Shown here one piece after another: positions 1-12,121 of a stretch of DNA of 64,000 nt. The DNA is from Gnetum montanum (taxonomy: Eukaryota; Streptophyta; Gnetopsida; Gnetales; Gnetaceae). Position 1 is the stretch's first letter. Each line of letters opens with the position of its first letter. Where the stretch lies: the NCBI GenBank assembly GCA_015680685.1, contig MNCI01030374.1, positions 4,544 to 68,543 of the forward strand, given 5' to 3'. Below the pieces are notes generated by a model. The model did no database searches. It worked only from the letters and a program-made list of their open reading frames with translations, and was not told where the DNA came from. A program made the position numbers and the translations under genes.

Positions 1-1619
1 GGATTGCCGCCTCTTATTTATAGATATGGCGGCGGGACGCGATATCGCGGCCCAGTGCAAGTCGCGTCTCATCACCAACATTGATCCAAACTAAATCCTA
101 GGATTTAAAAGGTAGATAAGCATGCAAGGGATCTATCCAAATTGCCTAGGCCTATCTCTATCCAAGATTTCTCCATCTCTACTCTAAGATAGGCATTTCT
201 AACCTTTTTTTTTGTTGGTTTCTAGTCATTTTTCATGTTTTTTCTTGCCACATTTGGAGTTATTTTCTTTAGATCTATGTTGATAGAGGGGGTAAAACAA
301 AATTTTGATAAAATACCCCTTCTTATTTTTTTTGTTTCTACATAGATCTATGGTCATTTCATTGTTTTAGCCATAGTAGATTTGATTTTTAAAATTAGGC
401 TTGCTATTTTCATGTTTTTTTCCCAAAATTTGGAGGTAGGGCCATTTTTCTTAGATTTAGGATGAAAGATTTTTCAAAACTAAAATTTGAGAAAATCCTA
501 CCCCTTATTTTGATGTGTTTTAAATGGATATCAATTATTATGGCTATTTAGCTATTTTTTGTGGCTATGTCAAATTAGGCTTTATGAATTTTAAGGTTTT
601 TGCATGAAAAAACAAGCAAAGTTGTGTGTTTTTATTACAAAAATGGCTTCATACTTCTGAAATATGGTGTCATAGGTGTTTCATTTAATTTGGATTAATA
701 ATAATGAAGTTATGGTTGTTTTACTACGGTCATGTTGTTAGGTTTTTTATGTCATTTTTTAGAATTTGATGTAGATTCATAAATTTTTCCTAAGTAAACT
801 AGGTGGGTCTTGGCTTCAACTTTTCAACAGAGGTAGAATCACTATGTTTGGATTAGAAATGAATTTTTCATTAAGCTTTTGTCAAAAAGGGGTTTGTGCC
901 ATTTTCAAAACTTTATCCAAATTTATGATTTTTTTAGAATAAAAAAATAGGGTTTTGAATTTTTATTAAGTATGAGTGCATAGGATTGATTCAAGCTTTT
1001 AAATAGTGTGGAATTACTTCATTTAGAGCTCAAATGAGTTTTTGGTGAACTTTCTCCCAACCTTGCACAAAAGGGTGTTTTTTGCTAGTTTTATACAAAT
1101 ATGGTTATGGCTGAAAATCTTAGGATTTCAAGATTCCTTCCATTATGGAATCATTGAAATTGGAGCTAAGATGAATTTTTAATAAGTTCTCAGTTGTGGT
1201 TATGTCAATACGGTTAAATTTTGGTTGTAGCACTTTACCCCTTTGGAGATTAACGTGATTGACATGTGTAGAGGCTTCTCTTATCAACCTTCATAACTTT
1301 GGGTATGTTATGAAACATTTGTGATGTTATAAATTTGGTTTTAAATGATATAGGTAATTTTTTCTATTTTTGGTGATGTTTATGTTTGTGGCTATTTTCT
1401 AGATTTTAAATTTGGCTATGTGTCACTAGGCTATAACATTTTGGCTATGATGTATGAGGCAATGAAAGGTTGTAATTATGTTGGCATGAATTCCTTATGA
1501 AAATTTGAATAAACACCTTAGATCTTTTTATAGACACTAATTTCATCCCTGACTAGGATGTTTTTATAAATTTGTTAAGAAATTTCAATTGGTCCTAATA
1601 TTTTTGCTTTGTCATGTAG
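1..1619. other. Element C spacer upstream of the antisense passenger gene
   Basis: No open frame of note. The first 60 bases are a GC-rich, CpG-rich patch with a perfect 12-bp palindrome at 38-49 (CGCGATATCGCG). The rest is strongly T-rich and repeats short words such as TGGCTATG and GGCTAT. By position it corresponds to the RT-to-passenger-gene spacers of A (23,204-25,318) and B (41,211-42,549), so it may hold the promoter and first noncoding exon of the passenger gene. That is inference; no promoter element is convincing. Confidence 0.5.
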
Positions 1620-4600
1620 GGTCTTTTTGAAGTCCATATTCATTATCGTGGAGTTAGTGGGCATCTTATGCTACATTGGTCACCCCAAGGCCAATACCCC
1701 TCTACCTAATATGGCCTTGGACAAGGTCTCACTATGGTTCCAGCTAAGGACAAGGGAATTCCTTGCTTACATCCTTTAGAACTTTAGTGTGATGTTGTGG
1801 TCACACTTGTCTATGAATGTGTATAGGGTCGTAGTGGAGACACTAATGCCTTAGGCATCTAGCCTAGTTGCCAAATTTATTACTGACAACCCACCTCCTA
1901 AGGTAGAAGGGGGAACTATTGATGTGATTAGTCCATGCTACCTTATGGGGATGTGGACTATGCCAAAGTACAGTCAATATAATGTTGAAAATACTTTGAT
2001 GGTGGTAAATAGAGTGCATACGTTGTTCTAGAACCCAGCTGGCACTATGTACCATTTGTAGATGTAAGCATGGCTATTGTAGTATTTTTTATGTTTTCCT
2101 TTTTCTATGGCTTTATTGGCTAAACTACCTTTTCTAACTTCACTCATTTTATGAACTTCTTGCAAGTATAGGGTTAGTGATCAAGGCTTGATTACTAATG
2201 ATCAAACCTTAGTAGTGGCTCAAATGGCCTTAGATGTATTTACAAAGGGCCCCTAGATCAAAATTGTTGTGTATGAATAGTTAAGAGGATACTTTGATGC
2301 ATATAACAATAGATTTAACCTTGTCTACAAGAAGTATGTGGACAAGAAAATGATACACAACTAGTGGGTGCACTCCAAGAGCTCCTTGAATCAAATCCTA
2401 GCAGCTAGTGTCTCTACTCAAGCCACACCAAAGAAGAAGAAGAAAGGTAAACATAAAGGCTATAGCTTCTAATTTCTTATGGTTATGAAAATTCTAAGTG
2501 TTCTATTAGACTTTCCTATGTTGATGCTAAACATTGGTTGTTGCCTTGTAAGACCTTCCATCTCTACTGATGTCACCTTAGCACTTGCAGGATGTCATGA
2601 GGATACCCTCATCCTAAAGTTTGGTGAGGTGATACTAGCATAGGAGTGGCTGAGGGGATAGGTGCATGGGTACATTCAAGCAAACATTCAATGTGTAGGT
2701 TTATTGGATTTGTTTATGGCACCTATCCCTTCCATCCCCACTATGGAGATGTTTTATGTCATCAACTCCTTTAATGAAGAAGTTGATCACTTTTGCATCA
2801 TCATCTAAGGTGTGCCAATTACCATAGCCATTGATGGAAGCACCTTTTGCAACTTTTTTGGTATCCCCACTGATGGGGAAAAGGTTACCACCAGAATAGT
2901 GAAGGAAGCAGGGCATCATGAGGAAGTTTTGGAGTGGCTTGGTGCTAGCATGGGCCACTCTGTAATTTCCCTGGATAGCTTCATGAACCCTGACATAAAA
3001 GATTCATATCCTTTTCTTAGGTCTTGTGTGTTTCCTAAGCTATTATCACAAAAGAATGTAATCAGCAGCATGTAGGGATGGACCTTTAAGAAGGTCTTGA
3101 TAGATGTTGTCAAGTTCAACTTAGTAGTTGCATTGGCTATTGGGCTTCAAGATGAAATCCTTAGCCTCCACGAGGACACCTCTACCATAATCCACATCCA
3201 TTTTTCATTTTTTATAGGTTACTTGAAAAGGTTTGTAGAGTTCCTAGTGGTATGGAGGAATGGACGATGGATTGCCCAAGACCTAGACTAACTTTCTAAG
3301 CCTTGGATAAGGCACAATTATTCAATGGTGCATGCCCAGAAAGAACCAAAGGAGATGGAGGAATTTCTGTCCATTACCACCAAGGATTTTGATCCTATAC
3401 AGTATGAATCCCCTAATAGCCTAGAGGATGAGCCCATCAAGATCTCAATGAGCATCTTGGATGCCAAGCAATGATGTAGAGAAGCTAAAGGTGAAGCTAG
3501 GGACAAGCTCAAGAAGCCCATAGAGGAAACACCACTAACATCAGACCAACCTACCCAAAAGAAGCTTAAGTTTAAGCTTAATTCATCATAGTAGGTGGTC
3601 ACAAGTAAGCTTTATTTATGTTTTGGTTATCCACATGCATTTTTCATTTTTTATAGGTTACTTGAAAAGGTTTGTAAAGTTCCTAGTGGTGTGGAGGAAT
3701 GGATGATGGATTGCCCAAGACCCAGACTAGCTTTCTAAGCTTTGGATAAGGCACATTTATTCAACAGTGCACACCCAGAGAGAACCAAAGGAGATGGAGG
3801 AATCGCTGTCCATTAACACCAAGGATTTTGATCCTATATAGTATGAATCCCCTAATAGCCTAGAAGATGAGCCCCTCAAGATCTTAATGAGCATCCTAGA
3901 TGCCAAGAAATGACATAGAGAAGCTAAAGGAGAAGCTAGGGCCATGCTCAAGAGGCCCATAGAGGAAACACCACTAACATCAGACCAACCTACACTAAAG
4001 AAGATTAATTTCAAGCTTAATTCATCATAGTAGGTGGTCACAAGTAAGCCTTATTTATGTTTTGGTTATCCTATGTTTTAAATTTTTATGGCTACATTAT
4101 GGCTTCTAATGGTAATTGATTTTCTATGTGCTATGATTGTAGACAAGCATCAGGTCTTGACAGCCCAAGTTGCCATAGAGGAAGAACAAAGGTGTGTAGA
4201 AGAGGCATTCCTATAGGAACCTAAGGCAAACATAAATGATCTAGATGCTTTATTCAGTGAGGCAATGCTAGGTACATCACCCATCATCATTTTAGAAGAA
4301 GTAGAGAAGGAGCTTGGTAGGACCATGCCTTAACACTTTTGTTATATTCTCTTGTTTAATTTTGGTTTTCATCCTAACCATTTGATGATTTTTATGCTTG
4401 TAGTAGTTCCTGAGCCACCAATGTAGGCACTTGTCCCTAAGTTTCATGTGAAACCATGGGTAGAGGTCCTGAAAAAGGAGGAGTTCATGCATGGGATGAC
4501 TAAGGACATTGTTGACCAGTTGCACCTGAGATAGGTAAGGACTTTGTTTTATATGCCTTAGTTATTTGGCTATGTTATAGGTTATGTTTGTGATATGGTT

Positions 4601-5640
4601 ACACCATGTTTATGATTATATTTTTGGTTATGCAATGCCTTTTGTGGAGTGGGACCCCAACCAAGACACAGAGATTGATTCCTTGCTGAAGCTCTCCTTT
4701 GATGTCTTTAGTGTATCCTTGAAGTTATATGAGAAAACTACTGATCTAGTAATGTTTGGTATCAAAAATTCATAGGATTTGGAGAGATATAAAGAATCCC
4801 TATGGGAATAGGTTATGGCGTTAAGGAAGATGACTTAACGACAAGAGGAGATGATTAGAGATCTCCAAGACTGCATGGCCTTTGTGGAAGCCCAAGTGGG
4901 TAACTTAGAAGAATTGCAAACTAAAGAGATCATGTGGGCTTGATCCTAGCATACCATTCTAGACAAAGTATCACTCTTACATAAGATGGTAAAACAACAG
5001 ATGTAGATGGACCTCATCTCTTAAAAGGTTGAGGATTGAAAAGATTACTACACTTGGCTCCTAGAGTGGGGAAGAAAAAAAAAGGTTCACGAGTGGTAGT
5101 ACAAGGTACATTTTGGGGCCTACCTCAAGTGGCTCAAGGAGGAGTCAGTTGAATTACGCAAGAGAGAGTTGTTCATCTATGGGATCCAAGCAGAGAGTAC
5201 TTATCAAGTTTTTGAGAGTACTTTCATAGTGGAGTAATCCACTACTTCTCAAATTACAACTATTGCATGTGAGATTTTATGACTACTATTACCCAAGAGC
5301 CTCCTACTTGGACTACAATAGACAATACTGACATCCTTTCCAGCATTGATCTTGGGGATTTTGATTGGGTCAACATGACGGAGGACTATATCATCCATTG
5401 TTTGGAGGAAGGCCTTCCACATCTACTCCTAGAAGTTATGGAGCTAAAATCTCCATAGGTTTGATATCTTTTATGTTTTATATTTTTAGTTTTCATTTAT
5501 GATTTTGGCCATTGGTTAATAATTAGCTATGTGTCATTGTATTTCAAGCATCAAGAGACATTGGTGCCCCTAGTGGTGAGGGTGGGAATGACCCACCACT
5601 TCCTTCTCTAGATGCCCCTTAGCAACCTCCATCAGCCTAG
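1620..5640 (+). pseudogene. Antisense passenger gene of element C (FCP1-like domain protein), decayed
   Basis: Runs opposite to the element's gag-pol. After a splice acceptor (TCATGTAG, ending 1,619) the frame reads KSIFIIVELVGILCYIG, then LWFQLRTREFLAYIL, NFSVMLWSHLS and later NTLMVVNRVHTLF-stop-NPAG. These align with the FCP1-like domain of the A and B copies and, more loosely, with plant FCP1/NIF HAD phosphatases. The second domain follows (NFFGIPTDGEKV at about 2,850; FFIGYLKRFVEFLVV at about 3,210), then KPWVEVLKKEEFMHGM (about 4,450), VEWDPNQDTEIDSLLKL (about 4,640), DYYTWLLEWGRKKK (about 5,050) and the C-terminal SIDLGDFDWVNMTEDYI (about 5,350). A last short exon carries GAPSGEGG. Many in-frame stops and frameshifts make it a fossil. 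Intron positions agree with A and B. A 439-bp internal duplication is listed separately. Confidence 0.75.
3191..4068 (+). repeat. 439-bp direct tandem duplication inside the C passenger gene
   Basis: Two adjacent, closely similar copies at 3,191-3,629 and 3,630-4,068. Each starts TCCACAT(C/G)CATTTTTC and ends with TTTTGGTTAT just before the next unit. The unit spans the SFFIGYLKRFVEFLVV segment, the downstream lysine/glutamate-rich linker and part of the following intron (CACAAGTAAGC donor). The A and B genes have one copy, so the duplication is private to C or its sublineage. Confidence 0.85.
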
Positions 5641-5949
5641 TCTAGCATGTTGGCTATATATTTTTGTTTTGCTTTTGATGGTTATTGTTAGCTAGGACTA
5701 TGTTATAGATGGTTGTTATTATCATTTTTTGATATTTTTGCCACATAGTGTGGCCATGGCTATGTATGTTATCGACACTTTTAATTTAAATTTAAAATTT
5801 TAGTTTCATTTTTGTCTATATATTATTGTTCTAGTATTATAAACATTGTAAATAACTATGTTGATGATTTTGGTTATAAAATTAAATATCTAATCAATTT
5901 GGTAATAGGCTAAACAAAAAAAGAAATATAATAATAGAGACATTTGCTA

Positions 5950-6062
5950 TTATTAGGCCATGTTACTAGTTTAAAGTCTTAGCAGACTGTGACACTAGTT
6001 TAGAGTCTTAGTAGATTGTGATGCCATTTTAAGGCCATATTGGGTTGTTGTTAAAGAGAAAC
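5950..6062. repeat. Dyad punctuation block between C passenger gene and C protease
   Basis: Two or three decayed motifs of the type AGTTTA plus inverted arms. The clearest is AGTCTTAGCAGACT at 5,975-5,988 (five-base arms, four-base loop). It lies where the passenger gene (+) and gag-protease (-) converge, as do the blocks at 29,440-29,754 and 46,530-46,798. Confidence 0.6.
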
Positions 6063-6317
6063 CTATATATTTTTTTGATGATTTTATGTTTTAAATTTTT
6101 TAAGAATTTTTTGATGTTTATAACATGAGTAAAAGTAAAGAAAAACAAAGACTATAATAAACAAGTAAAAATGCAAATGAAAGTAGAAACGTAGGCTACA
6201 TGCATAAAGAGTAAAAAAAAAGTACATAAAAAGGTATAAAAAATTAAGAAATAAAGGTTAGACTACATGGCCATTGGTGCATCTGGTTATAAGGGCATGG
6301 AAAGGTTAATGTGCACT

Positions 6318-9300
6318 TCACTTGTGTAGATTCTTCCTAATCTTTGAAAGATTAGGGAATGAGTAAGGTCTACTTTGCACAAGCTCATTTTCACCATTAC
6401 CTTCATTGATGATTTTAAAAGCGAGTTCATTCCATAATGCATCCTATTGCCTATCATTGTTATCATTGGCTTTCTATTCCCTCTTAGGTTGATGGATTTC
6501 ATGGTTGGGAGCTTCTTCTTGAAGCTCCACTTTAGACACCTGCTTTATGCTTGTGTTGTTGATAACTAGGAAAATCATGTTATCGCCATGAATGATGATT
6601 TCACCTCCATCATAAGGAAGGTTAATTTCTTAATGGATGGGTGAGGACACAACCCATAATTGAAGTAACCACAATCTTCCTAAGATAAGGTTGAACCCTG
6701 GTATCTCCTCCACCATCAAGAAATTGACAGTTGTGGGGAATTTCTTCCCTACCACAAAATCCAAGGAGATGGAGCCCTTGATTACAATCCTAGATCCATT
6801 AAAATACTTGAGGATAGCTATTGATGTATGTTGTATTTTCTCTGTTAAGCCTAGTCACCTAATGATGGTGCATGTGATAATGTTAGTTACAATCCCATCA
6901 TCTACATGCACCCGATGCACTTTATACTATCCTAAATGTATGGTTATGAATAAAGGAGCCCTAGTTACTTCATCATTTTTGGAATTAACTTGGATTTTGA
7001 TATCAAAAAATACTAAGGATGTTGAATTTTCCTACCTTGGTGATGGAGGGACCAAAATTGTATGGATGGCTTTCTCATTAGTGGGGATGGAATTCAACAT
7101 TATGACTAATGCCTCACAATGTGTGGTGAAAGTCATGATTAGTTCATACAAGCTTAGAGTTATATTCTTGTGTGTAAGGGATTTTTTGACCTAATCTATT
7201 GTATTAAGGAAGTCTTAATCATTGGCCATGGGCTTCTAACCCCAATAATGGTTCACTTCCTTCATGTAGTCCTAAATGCAAACTTTAGCTTTAGCTTGTG
7301 GTTGTTGGGGATTTTCCTCATTCTTCTAGTTATGGATTTTGGTATCCTCTTGTGGCCTCCTAGTTGGATCAGGTTGGATAGAGGAGATCATGGGTATAAC
7401 TAATATGGAAATGGGCTTTAGTGGGTCTAGTTTCTTTCATGCCTCTATCTGCTTTTCATCCTTGTTTGTGGCATTTTGCTTAAGCTTCTTCCTTTGCTTG
7501 GTTGATGGTTTTTGGTTGTCAATCATTGGTTGTGAGGAAGAGGCAGTAACATTAGCCATCATAGGAGGTCATTATGTAGTTCGTTGGTCTATGATTGGCT
7601 AGGTTGTGTTAGGTTGGGGCACCTTAATAACAAAAGGTTTTCTTAGAGGCATTCATGATGGTACTCTTATGAAGGGGGATCTTGATCTGGTGGAAGTTGA
7701 AGAGGCCTCTTTGTTGCAAAGGGGTACTTAGATCATGTATGGTTCTCTTGTGGGTCTCCAATCGTCATCTATGTTAAATTTTGAAATAATGTAAGGGCTA
7801 TCATTAGCATTCAATAGATCTTTATAGATCTGCATCGACTAATTTTGTGGCTAGACTAGGTTGGAAGCATCTAAGACTAGCTCCCTTCTATCTATCATCC
7901 TTTGTAGGTCATCCTTTAGCATGAGGTAGAAGTCTATGTCATGATCAAGTAGTTGGTAATAATGGAAAAAGTAGTTTAGTTTGAAGTACCTAGGTAGCTA
8001 TGGATCATCCTTTGTTGCTCGAGTGGCATCCTTGGCTATTTCACATAGTCACTTGTGCTTTGTTCGAGAAACTTCAGTCATCTATTTGTATTGCATATGC
8101 CCACTCTTCAAAAGTTGATCTAGCAACTTGGATGGTTTTAATGATGACATAGTGTATTTGCTTCAATATTTTTGCTTAAAATTTGACCTAGTTGTAATCG
8201 ATGTAGTGGTCATAGATGTTTGTGGTTGGTTATCATGGTTGTTAGTGTGGCCTTGGGTGGGCTATTCCTTAGCCCCTGGTTAGTGGTCTTCACTTCTTTG
8301 GTTACTATTACTAAAACCATGTTATTTTGTTTACTCTTCTTCTTGTCCCTCTGTATATGTTTATTTTTATATGCTACGTAGGCGAAATCATGATTGGCCT
8401 CTATAGCATCCTCTATGTTATCAGTTTGGGAAAATGCTTGGCTAAGGGATCATAGATCAAGGTAGTAGAGTTTGAACTTGATAAAGTCATTCACCACCTC
8501 CTTGAATATGGATAAAAGGTGGGGATTAGCAATGGTCATTGATATTTTGTTTAGCAATCCATTTCACCATTGGATGAACTTTTGTATGGGCTCAAGGGTT
8601 CCTTGCTTGACCTTCATGAGTTAGTTAAGCATGGTGTCAAACTTCAAGTTATACTTGAAGTGGTTAACAAAATAGGCTATCAAGTCCTTAAGAGAGGATA
8701 TGAATCCTCTAGGTAAGGTGTAGTACTAATCAAGTGCTTTCCTAGCTAAGGACATAGGGAAAGTCTTCATGATGGTATGAGGCCACAGTTGTAAGAGTAA
8801 GAACTTGAATTGAAAGGTAATAAGGTAAGCATTAGGATTAACTTTTTTTATACTTGCTAAACTAGAAAATAGGAACATTAAGAGGAAGTTTCAAGGGTGG
8901 AACCAAAAAATTAAAGGGATCATCCTGATAGAAGTCCATAATCTTAACACTTTGGGAAGTAGAGGTTTTGAGCCTCTTTAACTCCTCTGTTAGGTCTTGA
9001 ATCATCTAAAAGTCTTGGTTCAGTTTCTATGGTGGCCTAGTTGGCTACAAGGGACTTACACATATGGTTGTGGCATTTTTTATGAGGCTTGTGGCCTTCC
9101 TATGGGTTGCAATATAGAAGGGAATGGTTGTGTTATGGTCATCACTTGTGGACCAAACAAGGAAAAGGATGTTTGTGGTGGTACTTGAGGCAAAAATGGG
9201 ATAAATGGGGTGTGTGATCCATGAGTTACTTAGGATCCCATAGTGGATCCCACATGACTAATTAGTGGGATAACAGTAGTAGCTACCACTATCATTGGTT

Positions 9301-9846
9301 GAACTAACCTAGGTTGGGTAGTAAGGAGCATGGAGAAGTAAAATATGGTTGGCTACGACATCAATTATGCTTGGTGTGTAGCAATAGTTGGTGTAGGCTT
9401 GAACATGATTGGGTATGGTGGGGATAAAGGAAGTGGGATGTGCCTAGAGGATGAGGAAAAGGAGGTAGAGGTGGCCATTTTGGCCTTGGGAATCCCTTGT
9501 TGGAAAAGTTCCCCACAAGGTTTTCAAGTTTAGACTCTACCTCGAATTCATCATCCTCCTCTAGTTGTCCCTCAGAGGTAGCCTTTTAATTGTCCTCATC
9601 AACCTCAATGAGAAGAGCTAAGATGCTAGCATAGATGTCATTGAGGTGTATCTAGTCATAGGGGAAGAGAATGTACTCCTTCCCATCATGATTTATGAGC
9701 TTGAATTCCCTCTTCGCCTTTGCTTCCACTAGTGCAATTAGCATGCTAGCCTAGATCTTAGTGTAAATGAAGTTATAATGTTCTTCATTTATTTCCATGA
9801 AGCTAGGAATTTGTCCCATAATTCTAAGAGATTTCCTACATTCCAT
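6318..9846 (-). pseudogene. Element C gag-protease polyprotein, decayed
   Basis: Minus-strand reading, broken by many stops and frameshifts. The N-terminus (MECRKSLRIMG, HYNFIYTKI, KEYILFPYD, about 9,846-9,660) matches the gag N-termini of A and B. KIMDFYQDDPFNFLVPPLKLP (about 8,960-8,900) matches the conserved DFYxDDP...LPKGV segment before the capsid region. The retropepsin domain is at about 6,930-6,590: HVDDGIVTNI carries the catalytic Asp-(Asp/Thr)-Gly position, followed by GSRIVIKGSISLDFVVGKKFPT and PGFNLILGRLWLLQL. The reading ends with KIRKNLHK and a stop at 6,318. Plus-strand open frames over this stretch (for example 6,691-7,194) are shadows. Confidence 0.75.
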
Positions 9847-10690
9847 TATGATGGGGTCTTTTTAGTTGTAAATCCTCATGTATTGTTGATTTACCCATTG
9901 TCAGTATAGTTATAAGACAACTTGGTTGATTGCGGGAGTGACATAGCTATTTCGTTAAAATGGCTTGAAATAAGCTATAAAAGGTAAAAATAGAAGTAAA
10001 TCCCATTAAGTGGAATTTTAAAATGGTCAAAGAAAATAAAAATTACTAAAAATGAAGCACTTTTTATAATTAGTAACTGGGGGTTAGGTGGGTTTACCCT
10101 TTTACCACAAATAGAAAGCTAGAAATGTTGGTAACAAGCCTCACCTACACTTGTCCCTTAATTGCCTCTACACTAGGTATGGCAAGGGGGAAAGAAGGGG
10201 GGTGAGATGGATGGGGGGGAGGGGAGGGGGGAGGGCTGTGTGGGGGGTATGGGGAGGAAGGAAGAGGCTAAAAACCAAAGTGGAAAGTTGGTGATTTTCC
10301 ACTTGGTTTTACTAGGCTGCTAATTTTCTCAATTAGGAAAGATGGGGGGAAGTTGACTTCTAGAAGTTTAATGATTTCTAGAAGGATTGCATCACCCACT
10401 TTGAAAATTTGAAAAAACTAGTAGCAAAAAGGAAAAAGGGGAAAAGGTTTCAACATTAGCTTTGGGCTGAAAAATTCACAGCAGTTGTTATGAAAAGCCA
10501 ACACCCAGTCACCTACAACCTCCATGCTACAATATCTATCATAGGTGGGAACACATCAGTGTTGGTTTTTCAAAATTTTAGTTGCAACAAAAAAATTAGA
10601 AAAAGCCTTTCAACTCACATCATTAGCTATAGGGGAGACAAATCTAGTCACAACAATTAAGTAGAGGTCCTCCTTCTAGCACTAGAAAAC
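9847..10690 (-). other. Element C 5' leader
   Basis: Untranslated leader between LTR and gag on the minus strand. No coding signal. Includes an unusually G-rich plus-strand run at about 10,185-10,262. The LTR-proximal end holds the candidate primer-binding site. Confidence 0.5.
10667..10684 (-). promoter_or_regulatory. Candidate primer-binding site of element C
   Basis: Plus-strand GTCCTCCTTCTAGCACTA is the counterpart of B's CCCTCCTTCTAGTGCCA and A's CCCCCGTTCTAGCACCA, each just inside the 5' LTR. On the minus strand A and B begin with TGG, complementary to a tRNA CCA end; the C copy is mutated there. The tRNA species could not be assigned. Confidence 0.5.
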
Positions 10691-12067
10691 TGTTGTAACC
10701 AGAAAAATTGATCACTAGAAAATTGATAAACCTAACACATAAGCCTCAACCCCAAATCTCTAGGGCCTCCAAAAAATGAAATTCAAGGTGCCCTAGATGA
10801 TCCAGAAAATCATCCAAGGACTTATGAAATGCAAAATTATGGGTTGAGAAAATAAAATGCAAAAAATTATAGATTTGTGGAAATGGAAAGTGAATACAAA
10901 TTGCACATAAGATGAAAATTTAAAATATTATTAAAATAATAAATAATGAGTTTCATAAATGTGTATAAGAAATTCCTATGAGAGAGCAAGGGAGGATTCA
11001 TTAGGATAGAAGTTCAAAGTCCATTGAAGCTGATGTGATCTACTCCATGATCTGGGTACTAAGCCACTCTTGATGCTTGCAAATCTTCTTTGTTGCAAAC
11101 TACTAATTTGCAACTTGGTCACTACTGGGAGGTGAGAAAAATGAGAAATTTGGCTACCAAATTGTTCCATGATGGGGGTTGGGAGTCCCAAAAATGTAGC
11201 ATTAACACCAAAAATGTAACAAGCTTGCAAAGGTTCTATGTTGGGAGACTTCAAGGAGCTATGTTTCTACTAAGGAAGTAAGAGCTCTTGGATGCCAAAT
11301 GCTAAGGATGTTGAATTGTCAAAAAATTTGAAACTTTTAAATGATGTTCAAGTTTTGGTTTTATATGTTTTACACCATGATTTTTCCTACAAATTGGCTG
11401 CAAATTTCTACTTCATATAGGTGAGATGGATGCTTAAATTTTGGGGGTTACTATGTATAGTAAGTGCTAAACCCCCATGGCCATTCCATTTACTATAAAT
11501 AGTAATAGGAGGACACCTTCTATGCTAAAGGTAAATCTCTCATGTTGAGCCCACTTCCATCCTTGGTGGTGTGGTTGGTCAACTTTGAGGCCATTAGAAT
11601 GTAAAAATCTTGTTCCTATAGCTTCCATGCTAGGGGAGAGGAGTTTCAATGCTAAGGAAGAAGACCAAAATCCTCCATGCTAAGCATTATGTCTCCCCCC
11701 ACTTCTCCACACTAAGATCTACCTCTCCACACTGGGGGTAGGTGAGATTTCCCCTTGCAGGTGTTTCCAATATAGAAAAGTGTATACCCCCCATAAAACC
11801 CATAAAATTTCCATTTTTGTCATTCCAAAATGCATTTCGACCCCCTTTCCCAAGCCCAAATATAGACACTAGGTGATTTTTTTCACTTTTTGAATGAGGC
11901 TTTGAGCACTTATGAGGCATTTTCAACCCTACAAGTATGAAGTATGTGCGACTACCCCTCGTGGATTACAATCTTTGCATTTACAATGAAGTTTTACCTT
12001 GGGTTTTATAGGATGAAGGCTACATGATAAAAAATGGTTATAACATGCAAAGTTTCATGGTGTTTCA
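10691..12067 (-). repeat. 5' LTR of element C
   Basis: Starts TGTTGTAACC directly after the candidate primer-binding site and ends ATGGTGTTTCA, so it has TG...CA termini and the same end as the A and B LTRs. About 1,377 bp. The partner LTR lies outside the window, so the start is inferred. Short words such as CATGCTAAG and TGCTAGG recur at 11,520-11,690. Open frames in this stretch look accidental. Confidence 0.6.
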
Positions 12068-12121
12068 TGAATGTAGCCTAAAGTAAACAAAAATAGGAAA
12101 AACATAATTAAATTTACAAAC

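Larger units (their letters stand above)
1..12067 (-). mobile_element. Element C: Tat/Ogre-like Ty3/gypsy retrotransposon, 5' part only
   Basis: Read on the minus strand, this stretch gives a 5' LTR (10,691-12,067), a candidate primer-binding site, a leader, gag-protease (9,846-6,318), then a gene on the opposite strand (1,620-5,640) and its upstream spacer. RT, RNase H, integrase and the 3' LTR would lie left of the window. The module order matches elements A and B, which are complete at both ends. Decay is heavy: gag-protease is readable only by comparison with A and B. The right LTR end (ATGGTGTTTCA at 12,067) matches the GTGGTGTTTCA ends of A and B and falls inside element D, so C appears to have inserted into D. 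The family call rests on shared gag, protease and passenger-gene sequences. Confidence 0.8.

Noticed and set aside
3318-4041. Two similar 94-codon minus-strand frames (3,318-3,602 and 3,757-4,041) as a duplicated gene
   Set aside because: They are the reverse of the duplicated passenger-gene segment, whose plus-strand reading matches A and B.
10667-10684. Assigning a specific tRNA to the primer-binding sites
   Set aside because: A, B and C differ in this sequence and I could not match the 17 bases to a tRNA end with confidence.
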